From NCBI GenBank assembly GCA_001910725.1, contig MJGA01000005.1, forward strand, positions 992,001 through 1,056,000: 64,000 bases of DNA, read 5' to 3'. Of this stretch, positions 10,194-22,100 are shown piece by piece. Position 1 is the first letter of the stretch; the number at the start of each line of letters is the position of its first letter. Position numbers and translations under genes: made by a program. The notes under the pieces are model-generated. The model did not search any database. It was not told the DNA's origin and saw only the letters and a program-made list of their open reading frames with translations. The stretch is from Phanerodontia chrysosporium (lineage: Eukaryota; Basidiomycota; Agaricomycetes; Polyporales; Phanerochaetaceae).

Positions 10194-11750
10194 CTTTGTG
10201 CTTTGCAGTGACGGTGGTAAAGGTCTGGTAGGTGCGCTGCGGGCGTTGGCGCCGGGAGAGTGCTGTAACCTGATGACACAATCGGCGTTTGTCATAAACG
10301 CACACGCTGCGAGCTTGGCAAACACACCGGTGAGCTCGCCTGTCGGACCTGACCGACAGAGCATAATTTTTGAGAAAAGGGGCCTCACCGGTGTGAATAT
10401 GGTGGCATTTTAGTAATTTCACTAGACGTAATATAGGTCGGTTGAACGATGCCATTTTGCGGAGGCCACAAGTGCAGCATTAGACCCGTTTTAGAGGCTG
10501 CGAGAGTCTTACTTCAATTGTATCAACGAGGCATATGTGTCTGTTTGGAAGACGTCAAATTGTAACAGCTATTACCGTCCGACTGCAGCGGAAGCATGGT
10601 CTCACATTGCCGCTTTCTTGATGACTCTGCGTTTGGAGTTGTCGCAGAGCCACGACGGTCCCCCAAGGTGTCCATCATTCAGATACCTACGCGGGCCTGC
10701 TGATAGGATGTGCCGAAAGATCGCCCTTACACCGGGCATGTGGAACTGCAAAACGCATCTAGGTGCACAAATTCCCAGAAGTCCATGTCTCATGACGGCT
10801 ACAATGTATGTCAAAGAAACGACGAGCTCTCCGATTTCGGGCCTTTCGCTTCACTTGCCACTGCCAGGACATCGGGGTGCCAAAGCGCTGATTAAGGCCT
10901 GGCCGGACCAGCAGGTGTGGCAAGAGCTCAGACGTTCTATTTCGGCGTAAAACGCCGCGGTACTGGCAAGATAAAAGTTCGAGAGTTGTGTCGCAGGAAG
11001 AGTGCTGCCGCGAGTTGGAGATATATCGGGTACTCGATGGTGAAGATCACCGGGGAGTGGGACAATCGCCGTCTTTTCCTGGCTTTTGTCACGGATATTC
11101 ATACCGTTCCGGTTTTAGACACTGTAGCTGCTATCCAGGCGTACGCTTTGGACGAGCAGACTTGGACCCGGTGGTTTGGCCGGTGCCCAAGTTGTGCGCG
11201 TTGGTCCATGTTGGTCACCATCGCTAAATTAAAGCCCAGCGGCTGCCGGCGTGGACAAATTAGGGGCGGCATTCGCTAAATAGGGAAAGTGTTGTATTGG
11301 GACAGCGAGGCCCGAGAACAAGACACCTTGACACCCGTTGGGTCGAACGTCGTGGTCGCAGCGCGTTTCAACGGTCAGCATTGGTGCGACACGCTGCGCA
11401 TGCCTCGCGCCGCTGACGAGAGGGGTCCCGCCATCGCCTCGGGAGTCGGGCGGGGAAATGAAAGAGGCCCGGGGCGGGCGCCTGATCGGGGAGGCTGTTT
11501 CAGATCCACGTGGCGGCCCTTGTCCTCGATCCGGGAAATACATTGTGACCATCGTCACAGGGCGTCACGCGCGCTGCTGTTTCCTGCGACGGTGTCCGCA
11601 ATTTCGTCCGCTCTCTCCATGTCCTTGTCTCCTCCAGCCTCTGCGCGACCAGCGAGCTGACCTCTGCCTCTGTTTCAGCCTCGTCGGTCTCCTGCCTCAT
11701 CCCGCGCCTGGCCGCCGCTCCTCCACCCTCTTCACGCTTTCACGGCCTCC
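10194..11750. other. 1.56-kb intergenic region
   Basis: Divergent spacer between hob3 and the large orphan gene. Several short ORFs occur on both strands, but none has protein-like composition or joins by splicing. The last 150 bp are pyrimidine-rich, as expected for a 5' leader. No repeat or RNA gene was recognised. Confidence 0.4.
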
Positions 11751-14700
11751 ATGCTGCTATCAAAACGCGAAAGACCCCCGGAGAACATATCTGCTACATC
11801 TAATAAGTCGTCACCTATATCGTACCGCCGCACCAGTATTCCCTCGATTTCTCCCGTCCTCGTTGTCTCCTCTGGCTCCCCCACGCCGTCCACCGCACGC
11901 AGAGCCCCGCTAGCGCCCTTAGATCCCCAAGTCACTGCCAATATGTCTCTTGACGACCAGGCGTCGACCGCTTCACACAGCTCCGCGTCTGTGCAGTCTA
12001 CACACACCTCTTCTGACTCCGGCAAAGATGCAGATCGCTCGCTCGAGACTGCCCGGTCCTTCATAGGCCGGCCCATCATGGCTTGGCCCCAGGAAGAGGA
12101 CCCAAACTTGAGCACGCAGTCATTGAGGAAACGATCATTGTCCGGCCAGTGCGTAGTCTCTTACGTTTGAACACCAAATGTCCTTCTTTGGTACTAAGCG
12201 TCCCGGCTGTCTTCCCCAGCAGCAACGCTGTACGCGCATTGCCGTACCCTCAGTCGCGCGCAACCCAACGTCGGCCCAGCAACACCCCGCCCGTAACTGA
12301 TCCCAAGCGTCCATCCCTTCCTGCCATTCTATATCCCGCGTCGTCTCCAAGGACCGTTGGCCTGCCCTCACCGCCTTCCCATGCGACCTCTGTACCCGAT
12401 GTCTCATCTTCGCCACATTACAATGAAGACATCTACTCGGGTTTGTCGACCTTCACGTTTGGTGCAGCACGACCCCTACCTCCGCCGCATCCTGCAGATA
12501 CTGCCGACATGATCAGCCCGCTAACTCGTGTCCCCGGTAGTGCTGACAGGACGCCCCGTCCTTCCGTTTCCAGCACATCCTCAGGGAGGCATAGGTCGCG
12601 CGCACCCAAAGTGGTCGATCCGGAGGAGGGTGATGACGAATACGAGGACGAGGACGACGCTGCGAGGGGCAAGACCAGGTCCAAGATGCGTGCTATCGAT
12701 GATGGCTCTCGACGACCGTCGTTACCTACCAACAACTACATCCCCACTGTTTCGACAGACAGTCCAAATATCACCGCCTCTTCCTCTCGTCAGCTCGAGC
12801 TTTCACCTGGTGGAAGCTCGGCCTCAGAAAGCGCTTATGACGATTCAGAAGCAGACCAGGACGAGGCGGAGGTCGCGGAGTTCGATACAGACGTCGAACT
12901 AGATCTACCGCACGGCCCTGGGACGGCTGCTACACTGGACCCTCCCGTTTCAGATACGGCCTCGCAGCATACATTCGGCGGCGGTAGCTTCAACCATTAT
13001 GGTTCTGACACCCAGCGTGCTAGTTCCAGCCTCAGCATTCTGGACGATGACGACGACATGGACTCAGTATCGCCAGATCGTTTCACACGAGATCAGGAAG
13101 ACGAACGATTCGACGATGGAGACCGTCCGCTTCCGACCTTGTCCATCCCGAGGAAGGCGAGTCTCCCCTGGGAGATTCCGTCCATCCCACCTCGCGAAAA
13201 CATACCTGGGCTCACAAGAAGCAGAGAAGATAGCGCCGCTACAGTAACTGCTCGAAGGGCGAGTCGCAGTGTCGATGACGACCTCACGGCAAGCACGATG
13301 TATCCAGATGTCCAAGTGGCGCAGGCCGTTAGCTTGCAGAACGCTGAGTTTGAGATTCAGGCTCTGTCACAGCCCCCACCAACAGACGAACAAGAGTTCC
13401 AGTATGGCGAGTACAATCTCGACTACATCCTTGGAGGGAAGGACAACTGGAGTCGGAAGTCTTGGTCTTCTGGCGCTCCGTCCTACATACAAGCCAGTCG
13501 CTCTGGCGACTCCGGTGGTGACCCAGGCGGTCTGGGCGCGGTCTGGGAGGCTGCCTTCCATCGACGACCGAGCACGGCCACGGTCAACAGCGGAGATGAT
13601 GCATTCACTCATCAGGTTCGCTCATGGGACCCTCTATACACCTATAGAAAATCCGAGTGGAGTTTCAAGCCAGAGTCGACTGATGGCCGTGGCCCCCATC
13701 GCATGCCCCTCGCAACTGCGCCTACGGATGCCAAAGCGCATACCATGCTCCCCGGGACACAGGAGCTTTGGCGGCAGGCGTTCGTTGGCCGTTTCAAGGT
13801 GGACAGGGTCAAGATGAATCGTGAGTATCGGTGTGTATCATGCCTGTACAAATGCTCAATCTGTCCAATAGCGGACCATCCATCGAAGGCACCACAGCAA
13901 CGGTTGAATGTCCGTCATATCGTAGATCCCTACTCGAAGGGCAATCAACTCGGCGGTCCTGGCTCCGTCATTCACAAACACTCCCGTGCTATCGCCTTCT
14001 CGATCTTCCGCAACCACAGCTTATTCAGCCGTGCAAATCGTCAGCATAAGCAGCCGATGCACACAAGCATCAGCATACTGCTTGCCAACAAGAAGGTCCA
14101 GGAGCAGTATACGAGCACTAGGACGACAAGCCGGCTGAACTCTCACGGGCTGCTGGAAGACGTAGGCACGATGGGTACCTCGACATCTTACTCGCAAACA
14201 AGAACGATGATTTCAAGTGCGGCGTCGGCTCGCAGTAGACCAACAACGCCCCGTGCAGCCACGGACGGATCCCAGAGCGAGGGTTACGTCAGTAGTGACC
14301 AGCGAGGCCAATATCCGTCTACTAGGGGCGGTTCAGCGCCCGCGGAGTCTTCATCCTCCCGGCCTTCGACATTACCTCCGCCGGCTCCACCGACAACCCA
14401 GAAAGGCACGAGTAATCATAGCTCTGCCTTATCGTCGTCGAGCAACGATGCGTCGGACACGATACGCGTCTCAGGCGACAGCTCTTTCTCCCAAGGCGAT
14501 GCAAGCACGGCAACAGACCGCGCGTCCACGCTCATCAGCCAGTCTGTCACGACGATCACGTCTCGGAGCAGGCGAAGCTCGCTGGACATGGATGACGAAG
14601 ATTCACCGCCGCGGACGTCGCACGCGGAGGCCTTCGCGACCGTTGACTCTTCGTACTTCGAGCACATACGCACACGATCCGACCGTCGTACCGAAGAGCC

Positions 14701-15640
14701 GTCTTCGCACGGCCTTGTTAACGCGCTTCGTCGCAAGCTTCTTGGGTCCTCAAAGAGTAGCTCCAAGTCGCCCCAGGCAACGATGTCGCCGGCATTGCCG
14801 CGGGAGGGCAACTATACTCCGCCGTGGCTCACGATGGCTCCGCGGTCGAAACAAGAGGAACGCGAGCGCGTCATCCAAAACCTGAACGAGTCGTTCAAGG
14901 ACGTCGGGCTTCTGCCGACCGCGCGGGTGACACACAAGTCGAGCTCCAGTAAGAACAAACGACCGAAGCACCCGAACACGACGACCATCTTCGAGAACGT
15001 ACCAGCAGACGCACTGTACATGCTTTTGCCACTATGGGCTGGCGAGACTGATCCCGTCTCGAGTCAGAGCCATGAGGACCCGGCGTCGTTCTTCGTGCCC
15101 ATCGAAGAGCGCCAATATCTCCTCGTGTACTACGTGCCATTCGACGAGAAGACACACGACAAGAAGTCGGATCACAAGAAGCGGCAGAGGGCCGATACAC
15201 GCTCGCTTGCCACCGCCTCTTCCATGACCCTCAACGAGCGCGAGCGCATCATCGCGTTGCGTTGCTTCAAGGCTGTTGCGCGGCTCGTGTCCTACGCCGA
15301 CCTGCGCGAGACAGGCGTCCGCGTCCCATCCTTTGGGCTGTCGATCACGGGCTCGATGGCGGAGGCGACACGCTACCTCCCGCCGCCGTCGATTCGCGAG
15401 CAACGGCTGGACGACATCGTCATCGGACATTGCTTCGGGCGGGAGCGGGGCATCGAGTTCCTGCCTGAGGGCCTGCAGAAGCTCGGGCTGTGCATGCCCA
15501 CAGCGAACCCGCCGCGGCAGCCGACGAGCGAAACCGACATGCCCGAGGAGGAAGATGTCGTGCTGACACCAATCGGCCGTGCCGCGGTCGAGATGGCTTG
15601 GCTGGGCTGCATGGCGGTGACGAGCTTCTCGTCAACATAA
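11751..15640 (+). CDS. large Ser-rich orphan protein with conserved-looking C-terminal domain
   Basis: The start at 11751 gives MLLSKRERPPENISATSNKS. Exon 1 ends at 12148 (GTGCGT) and exon 2 starts at 12220, joining in phase. A second, in-frame 51-nt intron (GTGAGT...AATAG) is likely at 13821-13871; it has no stop, so the exon also reads through. The product is about 1,260 residues. The N-terminal half is Ser/Thr/Asp-rich and disordered (DDEYEDEDDA, SSASESAYDDSEADQDEAEV). Denser sequence follows: GTQELWRQAFVGRFKVDRVK, NVRHIVDPYSKGNQLGG, then a folded-looking C-terminus (YTPPWLTMAPRSKQEERERV, ADALYMLLPLWAGETDP, ERQYLLVYYVPFDEKTH, RERGIEFLPEGLQKLGLCMP, IGRAAVEMAWLGCMAV). No membrane span or catalytic motif is visible. 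I do not recognise the family; it is probably basidiomycete-restricted. Confidence 0.75.
13821..13871 (+). other. probable 51-nt in-frame intron (alternatively retained)
   Basis: GTGAGT donor, a branch-like TGCTCAAT and an AATAG acceptor inside the large orphan gene. The length is a multiple of three without a stop, so retention would insert 17 residues with several Cys (REYRCVSCLYKCSICPI). Confidence 0.6.
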
Positions 15641-16104
15641 CGGCCTCTTGGCTCCTTGTCCCATGAAATGTAAAGCGCACATTCTAGTTATGACAACCCT
15701 CTGTTTCTGTCCTTGCTAAGATTCGTTCATGGTAGATACCCCCATGTTTTTGTATACATCTGACCACGCCGGTGCCCCCATCTGTTGATATCTCCCATGT
15801 CTTGTAGCTAGCTTTTGTGGCAGGATTAGACCTTGCTTGTATTTTTGGAACGCTATATCTCTCATTTGCAGTCGTAATTGCAGTCTCCCGTCCTCCCGTC
15901 CCCCTGGTGTTTGATCGACATAGATGAGGCATGCCCCAGCTCTCCCGCGACAGGGCGCTACTAGCCGCCTCTCGATCGCCGATGAGCTGCATCACCGATC
16001 AGTGATGCAATACCAAAAATGGACGCAACCAGATCGAGATCTTAGCACGTCGCCGCGGAACAATTCATCCAGATTTTCCTCGCTCGACCCTCCTCATTCT
16101 CCCC
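15641..16104. other. intergenic region upstream of DBP10
   Basis: 3' flank of the orphan gene and promoter of DBP10. No coding signal; nothing else seen. Confidence 0.4.
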
Positions 16105-19100
16105 ATGGCCATCCAAAAGCGCAAACGCGACGAGGACGACTGGTCGGACGTCGAGATTGTCTCGCAGGAGGTCTCTGACGACGAGTCTGACATCGACATC
16201 TCTTCTGCGCTCACTGGCAAGAAGCGGCGAAAAGCTTCCAGCTCTCGCGGACCACGGCCTGCACCTGAGGAAGATGGCGACAATGAGGAAGACCTCGAAG
16301 AGATCATCCGCGAGTCAATAACGAAGCGTAACGTAAAGGGTGGGACGGAGCTGCTCAAGAAGACCAAGGGCAAGACCAAGATTGCCAAAGGAGAAGTCGG
16401 TGGAGGCAGCTTCCAAAGCATGGGTGCGTCGCATAACCCTTGAATCGTTTCCGCCCCTCTAACACGTTTGCAGGCCTTTACCCCTGGCTCTTGCGCTCCC
16501 TGACTCTGCAGGGCTTCCGTATACCCACGCCCATTCAGCGACTAGCCATTCCTGCGCTCCTAACGAATCCACCGCGCGACCTCGTCGGAATGGCACGTAC
16601 GGGTTCGGGCAAGTCTCTCGCCTACCTCATCCCTCTCGTGCAGCGGCTGGGTGGAAGGCATTCTACCGCCTTTGGTGCGCGTGCGCTCATCCTGCTCCCC
16701 GCCCGAGAACTGGCTCTGCAAATCCTGAAGGTCGGCAAGGAGTTGTCGCGCGGGTACCACGCCGATGATGGCGGTCACGCCGGAGATAAAGATGGGGAAG
16801 ACTCGAAGAAGGGACAAGCGCTGCGGTGGGGTCTCGTCGTTGGTGGTGAGGGCATGGACGAGCAGTTCGAGATGATCTCGAATAACCCTGATGTGTACGT
16901 CCCTGTCTTGATGTTTCTGCATACGACTGCTCATACACCATGGCAGTATCATTGCCACTCCCGGCCGTCTGCTCCATCTTATTGTTGAGATGAACCTGGA
17001 CCTCAAGTCCGTGCAATACGTTGTTTTCGACGAAGCCGACCGTCTATTCGAGATGGGTTTCGAGACTGCACTCACTGAAATCCTTCACCGCCTTCCTGCG
17101 TCCCGGCAAACTCTGCTGTTTTCTGCCACACTCCCCAAATCCCTCGTCGAATTCGCGAAGGCTGGTCTGGAAAACCCTAAGCTTGTTCGCCTGGACGCTG
17201 AGAGCAAGATCAGTTCTGACCTTCGTATGGCCTTCTTTTCCGTGAAGCAGGCTGAGAAGGATGCTTCGCTTCTAATCTTGCTTCGAGACGTCATCGGCGT
17301 CCCACTGGGAAGCAACAAGAAAAAGGAAGACGAGAGCACTGACAAGAAGGGCAAAGGAAAGGCGAAAGCCAAGTACTCGGACTATGTCACTGCACCGCAC
17401 CAAACGCTCGTTTTCGCGGCAACCAAGCACCATGTCGAATACCTTACCAACCTCTTGACCACCGCCGGCTATGCAGTCTCGCACATCTACGGCTCTCTCG
17501 ATCAGGCTGCACGTACGCAACAGATGGAAAACTTCCGCCGGGGGTACACCAACATTCTGGTCGTCACTGACGTCGCTGCTCGTGGTATCGATATTCCTGT
17601 CCTCGAAAACGTCGTCAACTACGACTTCCCCCAAGGTGCACGTGTATTCGTACACCGCGTGGGTCGTACTGCGCGTGCCGGTCGTACGGGTTGGGCGTGG
17701 TCCTTCGTCACACATGCGGAGCTTCCATACCTCCTCGACCTCCAGCTCTTCCTGGGCCGGCCTATAAAGAGTGAGGTGATGACAGATGGTGACCAGCCGT
17801 ACACGGAGTCGCTCATCCTTGGTCCTTTCGATCGCGACCGCATTGATGAGGAGGTCGAGTATGTCAAAAAGCTCGACGAAGAGAACCACAACCTTGCGCC
17901 GCTACGCGAAGTCATGCGCAAGGGTCACAGTATGTACGAGCGCAGCAAGGGAAAGGCTAGCCAGGCGAGCTACAACCGTGCAAAGGCAATGATGAAAGAG
18001 CCCAAGAGCGGTCTCGTCGGCTCGACGTCAACACCGCATCCCGTACTCCTACGCAGCAAAGACGGCAGCAGCATCGCGAAGAAGCTCGAGGAGGAGAAGC
18101 GCCGCAAGGACCTGCTCATGCTCGTGAACTCCTTCCGACCTGCAGAGACCGTACTTGAGATCGGCGCGCGGGGCAACGCGGAGACCGCTGCGCTCATGAA
18201 GGAGCGCCGCAAAGCGCTGAGCAAAGCGGCGCAACGACAGCAGATGGCATCCACGTCTGCCGCTGCTCTGGAAGATGATGACGATGATGGAGAGGACGAA
18301 CATCGTGCGCAGGTTGAAATGGCGGATGAGGAGCAGATTGCCGTAAGTTCTCGTCGCGTTCATTTTCTGTACAGTTTCCTCACTGTTACACAGGCTGTAT
18401 TTGACTCTGGTGACAAGAAGGAGAAGAAGGGTAATCATCGTGACTCTGAGTACTATCTGTCATATTACCAAAAGGATGCCAACACGGAGAAAGGGTACGT
18501 CGCTTGCTTTATTCCTCCCCTATAACGAAGCTAACATTTGAACAGCTACTCCCTGCGTGACGGCGCGACTTTCGCCGAGCAAGCAAAGAACGTCACGTTT
18601 GACCTTGGTACCGACGAGGCACTCCAAGAGCGCAAGCGGCGGGAGTTGCGGTGGGACAAGACAAAGAAAAGGTTTGTCAAGGGAACAGGCGAGGGTGCGG
18701 ACAACGTGAAACTCGTCAAGACCGAGAGTGGCGTCAAGCTGCCCGCAACGTATCGCAGCGGCCGATTCGACGAGTGGAAAGCCAAGAGCCGTGTATCGCT
18801 CCCCCGTGTTGGTGAGGCGGAGGCTGTGGGCCCGCAACGCCGTGGCGCGACTGGGCCCGGCGGGCGCAAGTGGAAGCACAAGCAGGTGCAGGAGGCGAAG
18901 CCGCTCGACAAGCTCAGCAAGGACTATGAGCGCAAGGTGCGCCAGCTCAAGAAGAAGGCCGAGGAACGCGGCGAGCCCGAGGCTCCTGTGCCTGGTGCGA
19001 AGGGCAAGGGCAAGAAGGGCGGCGTGCGCTTCGGCGGCAAGCCCCTCGGGAAGGTCAAGAACGAGCTCAAGACCGTCGATCAAATTCGCAAAGCACGCAT

Positions 19101-19167
19101 TATTGCAGAGAAAAAGAAGGCGAAGAATGCGCGCCCGTCACATAAGGGCAAGAAGGGTAGGCGATAG
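16105..19167 (+). CDS. DBP10: ATP-dependent RNA helicase Dbp10 (DDX54 homologue)
   Basis: Nucleolar DEAD-box helicase needed for 60S ribosomal subunit assembly. Five exons (16105-16423, 16474-16894, 16947-18342, 18394-18494, 18546-19167) join in phase to 952 residues, close to the yeast protein. An acidic N-terminus precedes the Q-motif region (GFRIPTPIQRLAIPALL), motif I (MARTGSGKS), Ia (PARELALQ), Ib (TPGR), DEAD box (VVFDEADRLFEMGFE), III (LFSATLP), V (VVTDVAARGIDIP) and VI (HRVGRTARAG). The C-terminus has the Dbp10-type block (YYLSYYQKDANTEKGYSLRD, FAEQAKNVTFDLG) and a Lys-rich tail with GGRKWKHKQVQEAKPLDKLS. A low-complexity Lys insert (KKKEDESTDKKGKGKAKAK) lies between the helicase lobes. 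No frame breaks. Confidence 0.97.
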
Positions 19168-19230
19168 ATATGCATGTTGCCCGTGTCGCTATACCTCTCG
19201 TTGTATTATACACCTTCCCATGCTGCATCT

Positions 19231-20929
19231 CTATTCTGGCCTGTCCCAGCTGCTAGCATTGCCTGGAAGAACCTTGACGTCTTCCTTCCCCTCCAATAGA
19301 TCCACGCCGACGCTGCGCAGAGCGTTGACACACCACTCGGGATACCCCTTGTTGCCGAAGTACTCGGCAAAAAAGCTCTTCAGATACTGCGGGAATGTCC
19401 CTCGGACGATCGCGTCCCTTGCACGTCCCATGAGCTGCGCTTGGAACACGAGATTATGCTGTGTCACGGCTAAAGGAGCGCAGTGTCAGAGGAGCTCTCG
19501 CCTGCATATGAGTGCCATTAAAGACGCACCATGCGCGCCCGCAGTCTCGAGTGTCAGGATATGATGAAGCATGGCGCGCGACGTGCCGTCCTTGCATGTT
19601 GGACATGGGCAATCGGGGTCGATCGTGCTGAAGTCGTTTTCATGCTTCTTCAAGCGGAGGTTTAGCGGGCCCTTGAACGTCAACGCGACGCCGAAACGCG
19701 CCGTTCGTGTCGGAAAGACGCAATCCGCCTAGGTGGTACCCAATGTTAGGGATGATTGCTTCCGTGTCAGAAGATCGCTTCCGCGTCGGAAGACTGACCA
19801 TGTCAACTCCGAGTGCAACGCAGACGAGGAGATCTTCCGCGAAGCCGATACCCATAGAATACCGCGGCCTGTCCGAGGGGAGCTTGTCCGCACACTGTTT
19901 GATGCTGGGACCGGTCAGCCTAAATGGTTGTGCTGTGAGGCGCGCTAACTTACACTCTCCAGAATGTATCTGACAGCCAAGATGAGTGTAACGTGCGGCA
20001 AAAAGGGGCTCGTCAGCTTACCCTTCTCCTCGCCACCGCTCAGGCCGCCGATGGCATACCCAGCAACCCTGTCTTTGCGAGCAATCATCTCGTCCAGACA
20101 TTTATCTCGCAACTCTGGGTCGAGTCCACCTTGCACGATCGCGAAGAGGTTCTGCCTATCCGTCCTTCCGGACTTTTCGTGGTGCTCTATGCAACGATCG
20201 AGCCAGCGTATTGTCCGCCACATCGCTTCGCCGACGCGGGGCCCCACAGTCAAACTAGAGACTGAATATTATGTGAAGAAATTAGAGGTGTAAGGGCTGT
20301 GAAGGCTGGAATCTTACCCACATCATCCAGCTGCATGATAATGTCCGCGCCAATGGCATGTTGTATCGAGATGCTCTCTTCTGGCTGTCATACCGGGGTG
20401 AGATCAACAAACAACGCGAAGTAGATGGGGTCGTACTGTAAGCATTGTGGGCTTTCCGTCGAATGGACTTTCAAATAGAGCACCTTCTTCCGTGATTTGC
20501 GTAAATTTGTTCAGAGAGACGAGCTGGAATCCACCACTATCCTGTTACAGACCTGCCTCGTTAGCCTGATGAGCATGACCCATTTACTACAGACGTACCG
20601 TGAGCAGATTATGCTTCCATCCTTGGAACTTGTGCGCACCTCCAGCCTCGTTCAGAACTTGGATTCCGGGACGGAGATTCAGATGGTAAGTGTTGTTCAG
20701 AATCAGGTTGATCCCGAGAGCCTCCACCTGCTGAGGTGTTAGGCCTTTGATGGCTGCCTGAGTAGCCACAGGCATGAAGGTAGGCAGCATCGTCACACCA
20801 TCTGGTGAAGCCAGAACCACTTGTGAGTTCGGAAGCGCACTACCAGACGTCGGTGTACTCACGAGCCAGCTTCATCCTGGACACCCTAGCGTTTGTGGTG
20901 GGACATTTCGCAATCACTTCAAATTGCAT
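19231..20929 (-). CDS. QTRT1: queuine tRNA-ribosyltransferase catalytic subunit (TGT/QTRT1)
   Basis: Exchanges the wobble guanine of GUN anticodons for queuine in tRNA. Nine exons (20929-20863, 20819-20599, 20541-20437, 20384-20318, 20261-20022, 19969-19954, 19904-19799, 19728-19530, 19469-19231) join exactly in phase to 419 residues. Visible motifs: [20 protein letters not shown] at the start, [11 protein letters not shown], the DSGGFQ base-binding loop with a catalytic Asp, [26 protein letters not shown], the nucleophile region [17 protein letters not shown], and the zinc site CPCPTCKD followed by LHHIL. Exon 6 is only 16 nt. It is tail-to-tail with DBP10, 63 bp between the stop codons. Fungi usually salvage queuine instead of making it, and the enzyme normally pairs with a QTRT2 subunit, which is not seen here. 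Confidence 0.95.
19954..19969 (-). other. QTRT1: 16-nt micro-exon of QTRT1
   Basis: ATACATTCTGGAGAGT on the minus strand between CTGTCAG and GTAAGT. Joined to flanking exons it gives K-DTFWRV-IKQC, which fits the family; skipping it breaks the frame. Confidence 0.85.
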
Positions 20930-21250
20930 GCCCTTAATGAAGCGTTGAATTTTGTTTGTTATAGCTGCGAGTAGAATCCTGGATGGTCTTGGGAAGGCTA
21001 TGGTCTTGTGCAAGCCCTCTGGCCAGGAACGATCGACAATTCCAAGTGCGAAGCGCCCATAAGAGCATGTTCCCGTTTCGGCAGTCGTCTAGCTTGAGCC
21101 CGACGACCAGCTGAGTACCAACGGTCGGTATTGTTCGCTTCAGACTGCGTCTCCTAACGTTCTGAAGTAGAGGATTTGCTTAGCGATACATATATTTCTC
21201 GCGATATTTTTCTCCGAATCGCTAGCAGGACCAGGAAACTCAGAGTCAGC
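20930..21250. other. divergent promoter region QTRT1 / BET5
   Basis: A 321-bp spacer between two divergent genes. AT-rich patches occur (ATATATTTCTCGCGATATTT around 21189), but no defined TATA box position stands out. No coding signal. Confidence 0.4.
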
Positions 21251-21976
21251 ATGACCATCTACAGTCTGTACATCTACGATAGGTACGTACTCTGCGCGCG
21301 AGGCAAGCTTATGCTGAGAGTAGTTCGTCCAACCTAGGCATTGCACATGTGTCTACTACCATGATTGGCATAGAACGAAGCCCCCTCGGACTGCCAACGA
21401 GGGTGCATACTGCCAGCCGTGTCACATCAAGTCTATCCGCGGAAGGATGGCATGCAAGTTGATCCAAGTCCGCGCAACACGTTGACGTCGTCCTCGGGAA
21501 TTGTTGTTGCTGTGAACAACGAGGTACCGCGTACGCCGCTGCCTGGTGCGACGCAGCAGCAGCCAGCAAACACTGGGCTCCCGTTCGACGAGGAAGCCAA
21601 GCTCGTCTACGGTGTTGTGCTATCCTGCGGAACATGGTCAAGAAAATCTCCGGAAGGTGAGCGGCCTTTGCACTTCGGAGATCATGTTCTGAGGCTTATG
21701 AGTGACTGCAGAGACGAGGGCTTCGTCAACTATCGAACGTCCACGTACAAGCTCCACCTATACGAGACCCAGTCCGGGTACAAGTTCATTATGCTCAGCG
21801 ACCCTAACGCCGACTCGCTGCGCTTCGTCATGCGTCAGATCTACGCAGGGCCTTTCCTTGAATACGTTGTGCGCAATCCGCTCACCCAGATGGATTCGAA
21901 GGAGCGGGGCATCGATAACGAGTACTTCCGCACCAGCATAGACAGGATGATCAGAGGACTGAGTGTCTTTAACTAA
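21251..21976 (+). CDS. BET5: TRAPP complex subunit Bet5 (TRAPPC1), two frameshifts
   Basis: Longin-fold subunit of the TRAPP complexes, exchange factors for Ypt1/Rab1 in ER-Golgi transport. Exon 1 (21251-21282) gives MTIYSLYIYDR; exon 2 (21338-21656) continues HCTCVYYHDWHRTKPPRTA, then a low-complexity insert (LPAVSHQVYPRKDG...NTLTSSSGIVV) and LPFDEEAKLVYGVVLS-LRNMVKK-ISGR. Exon 3 (21712-21976) gives FVNYRTSTYKLHLYETQSGY, SDPNADSLRFVMRQIYAGPF and DNEYFRTSIDRMIRGLSVFN. Two single-base losses are inferred: one G near 21405 (EG to CILPAV) and one C near 21625 (VVLS to LRNMVKK). With both bases restored, all phases agree. The Ser-rich insert between strands is a feature of basidiomycete Bet5. Confidence 0.85.
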
Positions 21977-22100
21977 GATGGATAATTAATGGACGGAATG
22001 TGCAGCGCGGGGATGCTTGTAATGCGACTATACAGAGAAGATGTAATACAGACATGCACGGAAACAATAATTAGATACAAGCACAAGCCATTCTGGTTCG

